Shown here one piece after another: positions 5,658 through 7,013 of a DNA stretch of 7,013 nt (the first letter of the stretch is position 1; every line of letters begins with the position of its first letter). The position numbers were made by a program, and so were the translations under genes. The stretch is taken from NCBI GenBank assembly GCA_021798075.1, contig JAJZYO010000104.1:1-7013 (forward strand), given 5' to 3'. The notes under the pieces were generated by a model. It saw only the letters and a list, made by a program, of their open reading frames with translations, did no database searches and was not told the DNA's origin. The DNA is from Actinomycetes bacterium. Its GTDB lineage: Bacteria > Actinomycetota > Acidimicrobiia > Acidimicrobiales > Palsa-688.

Positions 5658-7013
5658 ATGGCTATCTCACTGCGTCCTTGCCTGGTCAAGGCAACGGCGC
5701 TGGTGGCCGGTGCGGCTTTGGTCTTTTCAGGGCTTGCCCCACCCGCAACGGCGGGCACCCGAGAAGTAGCTACGGTTGGGGGCGGGCTGATCGCCTTTCG
5801 GGACGCCCGTGGGATCGGGGTCGTCAACCCGCTGAGCGGCCAGCAGCGCATGCTCTTGACCGTGCCGCTGGGGTGCAGTTCAGCGGCTGGGGGCGTGGGC
5901 CCGATCGGGCTCGCGGGCCCGGTTTGGGCCCCTTCCAGTGGGCCCAACCCCAGGCTCTATTTCTGGGTCACCGACTGGCAGTTCAAGCCCACGTCCGCCT
6001 GCAGCGTCCCGGGCGTGCCGAACTGGGTCGGGGTTGGGGGAGCCGTCCTGGTGCAGGCCGACCCCTTCGACGGCACCCTGAGGGCGGTGGCGGCAGCCCC
6101 GGCCGGCCTGCCCTGCCAACCCGGGGGGGACTTGGTCGCCGTACCTGGTGCGCTCGCCTTCACCAACGGGGGCTGCGACGAGCCGCAGGTGGAAGCCCTG
6201 GCCTTGCCCCTACGGCCCGGTGCCGAGCCAGAAGGGGCAGCCCTCGCCCTCCCGGCGGGAAGGTTCGCCCCGCACTGCGCTATCGACGAGCGCCTGCTGG
6301 GCGAGGGGCCGGGCGGCAAAGTCCTGTTCCAGGAGGTGGCCACCCAGTGCCCCCCGCCGCCGCCTTCGCTCCAGTGGTGGGGCCCATCGGCCCGCACGGT
6401 GGGCCTTTTCTCGCCCCGGCCGCCGCGTGGCGTCTGGGACGAGCTCCGTGCGGCGGCGCTGTCACCGAGCGGGGGGCTGGAAGCCTTCGCCTTGGGCACT
6501 GGCGGCGCCGGCGTGCTCAACCTTAGGACCGGGGCTTGGTCCGCTCAGCACCTGCCGCACTGTGCCGGGTCGGCTTGTGAAGGTGCTCTGTCGGTGTCGT
6601 TCTCTCCTGGTGGCGCCCAGCTCGCGCTGGCTGCCAACGGGGCCCTGGTGGTTGCGCCCGCCGCCGGGGGCGCGCCCGAGGTGCTGGCGGCCGACGGGGT
6701 GGCCTCCGTGAGCTGGTCCGGCGCGGTCAGCGCAGGGGCGCTGGCCGGCGGCCCAGGACCGGGGCTCGGCGGCGTGCTCCCCTCGCTGTGGGCGCCGTTC
6801 TCCAAGTTCTGGGGCGTGGGAGAGAAAGCTACATGGCGGGTGGGCCCGGCGGCCATGCCTTCTCCCACCGTGTCGGTGGTCTCACTGCCCGAGCCCACCA
6901 GCGCCCTGCTCATGATCTCCGGCCAGGTCGCCCTCGCCGCCGGCATTCAGGCCAGGGGAGCAGGCAGTTGGTGGCGGAGCACTGACGGCGGCCGCACCTG
7001 GGCCGCGCTCGAC
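5658..7013 (+). CDS. Exported beta-propeller-like protein with Asp-box (BNR) motif; 3' end outside window
   Basis: The frame is open for 452 codons from the ATG at 5658 to the last base. Residues 1-32 form a Sec signal peptide: MAISLRP, a hydrophobic stretch KATALVAGAALVFSGLA, likely cut after PATA. The mature part is Gly/Ala/Pro-rich with short beta-strand segments. Residues 311-335 (LSVSFSPGGAQLALA...LVVAP) resemble a PD40/TolB or WD40-type propeller blade, and ALSPSGGLEAFALG (about 267-280) is a second, weaker blade. At 441-448, STDGGRTW is a canonical Asp-box (S-x-D-x-G-x-x-W), as found in BNR repeats of sialidases and related propellers; more blades probably follow beyond the edge. Function is not determined: glycan or polymer binding at the cell surface is inferred. 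No Shine-Dalgarno site is evident. An in-frame GTG at 5649 would add only three residues, and a leaderless or weakly initiated message is possible. It is divergent from the large exported protein and shares its strong third-position G/C bias. Confidence 0.8.
   Translation, partial: MAISLRPCLVKATALVAGAALVFSGLAPPATAGTREVATVGGGLIAFRDARGIGVVNPLSGQQRMLLTVPLGCSSAAGGVGPIGLAGPVWAPSSGPNPRLYFWVTDWQFKPTSACSVPGVPNWVGVGGAVLVQADPFDGTLRAVAAAPAGLPCQPGGDLVAVPGALAFTNGGCDEPQVEALALPLRPGAEPEGAALALPAGRFAPHCAIDERLLGEGPGGKVLFQEVATQCPPPPPSLQWWGPSARTVGLFSPRPPRGVWDELRAAALSPSGGLEAFALGTGGAGVLNLRTGAWSAQHLPHCAGSACEGALSVSFSPGGAQLALAANGALVVAPAAGGAPEVLAADGVASVSWSGAVSAGALAGGPGPGLGGVLPSLWAPFSKFWGVGEKATWRVGPAAMPSPTVSVVSLPEPTSALLMISGQVALAAGIQARGAGSWWRSTDGGRTWAALD

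Noticed and set aside
5510..6526. A 338-codon plus-strand frame overlapping the propeller gene
   Set aside because: It conflicts with the frame at 5658 that carries a signal peptide, propeller-like blades and an Asp-box; its translation is Arg/Gly/Pro-rich.

Overview
The window is GC-rich bacterial DNA. Two large exported, multi-domain proteins with strongly G/C-biased third codon positions, GTG/ATG starts and strong Shine-Dalgarno sites suggest a high-GC actinobacterium-like lineage; an acidophilic or soil group is possible, but the sequence alone does not fix the taxon. Only four protein-coding genes are well supported, and two of them run off the window edges.

Layout. Bases 1-684 (+) are the C-terminal end of a glycoside hydrolase family 2 (beta-mannosidase-like) enzyme. 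Bases 685-1333 hold no convincing intact gene. They contain a possible decayed N-terminus of an IS110-type transposase on the minus strand (722-856), several G/C hairpins and a diverged pair of direct repeats (1013-1038 and 1172-1196), and look like an eroded mobile-element scar. Bases 1334-1765 (-) encode a small flavodoxin-fold protein. Bases 1938-5144 (-) encode a 1068-residue exported protein with a signal peptide, a copper amine oxidase N-terminal-like (stalk-type) domain, a Gly-rich linker, an unrecognised Cys-containing middle region, and Ig-like/He_PIG domains at the C-terminus. Bases 5145-5657 form a divergent intergenic region with a nested hairpin, two overlapping hairpins and weak promoter candidates. 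Bases 5658-7013 (+) begin another exported protein, beta-propeller-like with an Asp-box (BNR) motif at the window end; its frame stays open through the right edge.

How the genes may work together. The two exported proteins are divergently transcribed from one 513-bp control region, so co-regulated surface or extracellular roles (adhesion, polymer or glycan binding, envelope scaffold) are a reasonable inference. The GH2 end would fit polysaccharide use, but it is separated from the exported pair by the scar region and has clearly different codon use, so a functional link is unproven. No CRISPR array, tRNA, rRNA or intact insertion sequence was seen.
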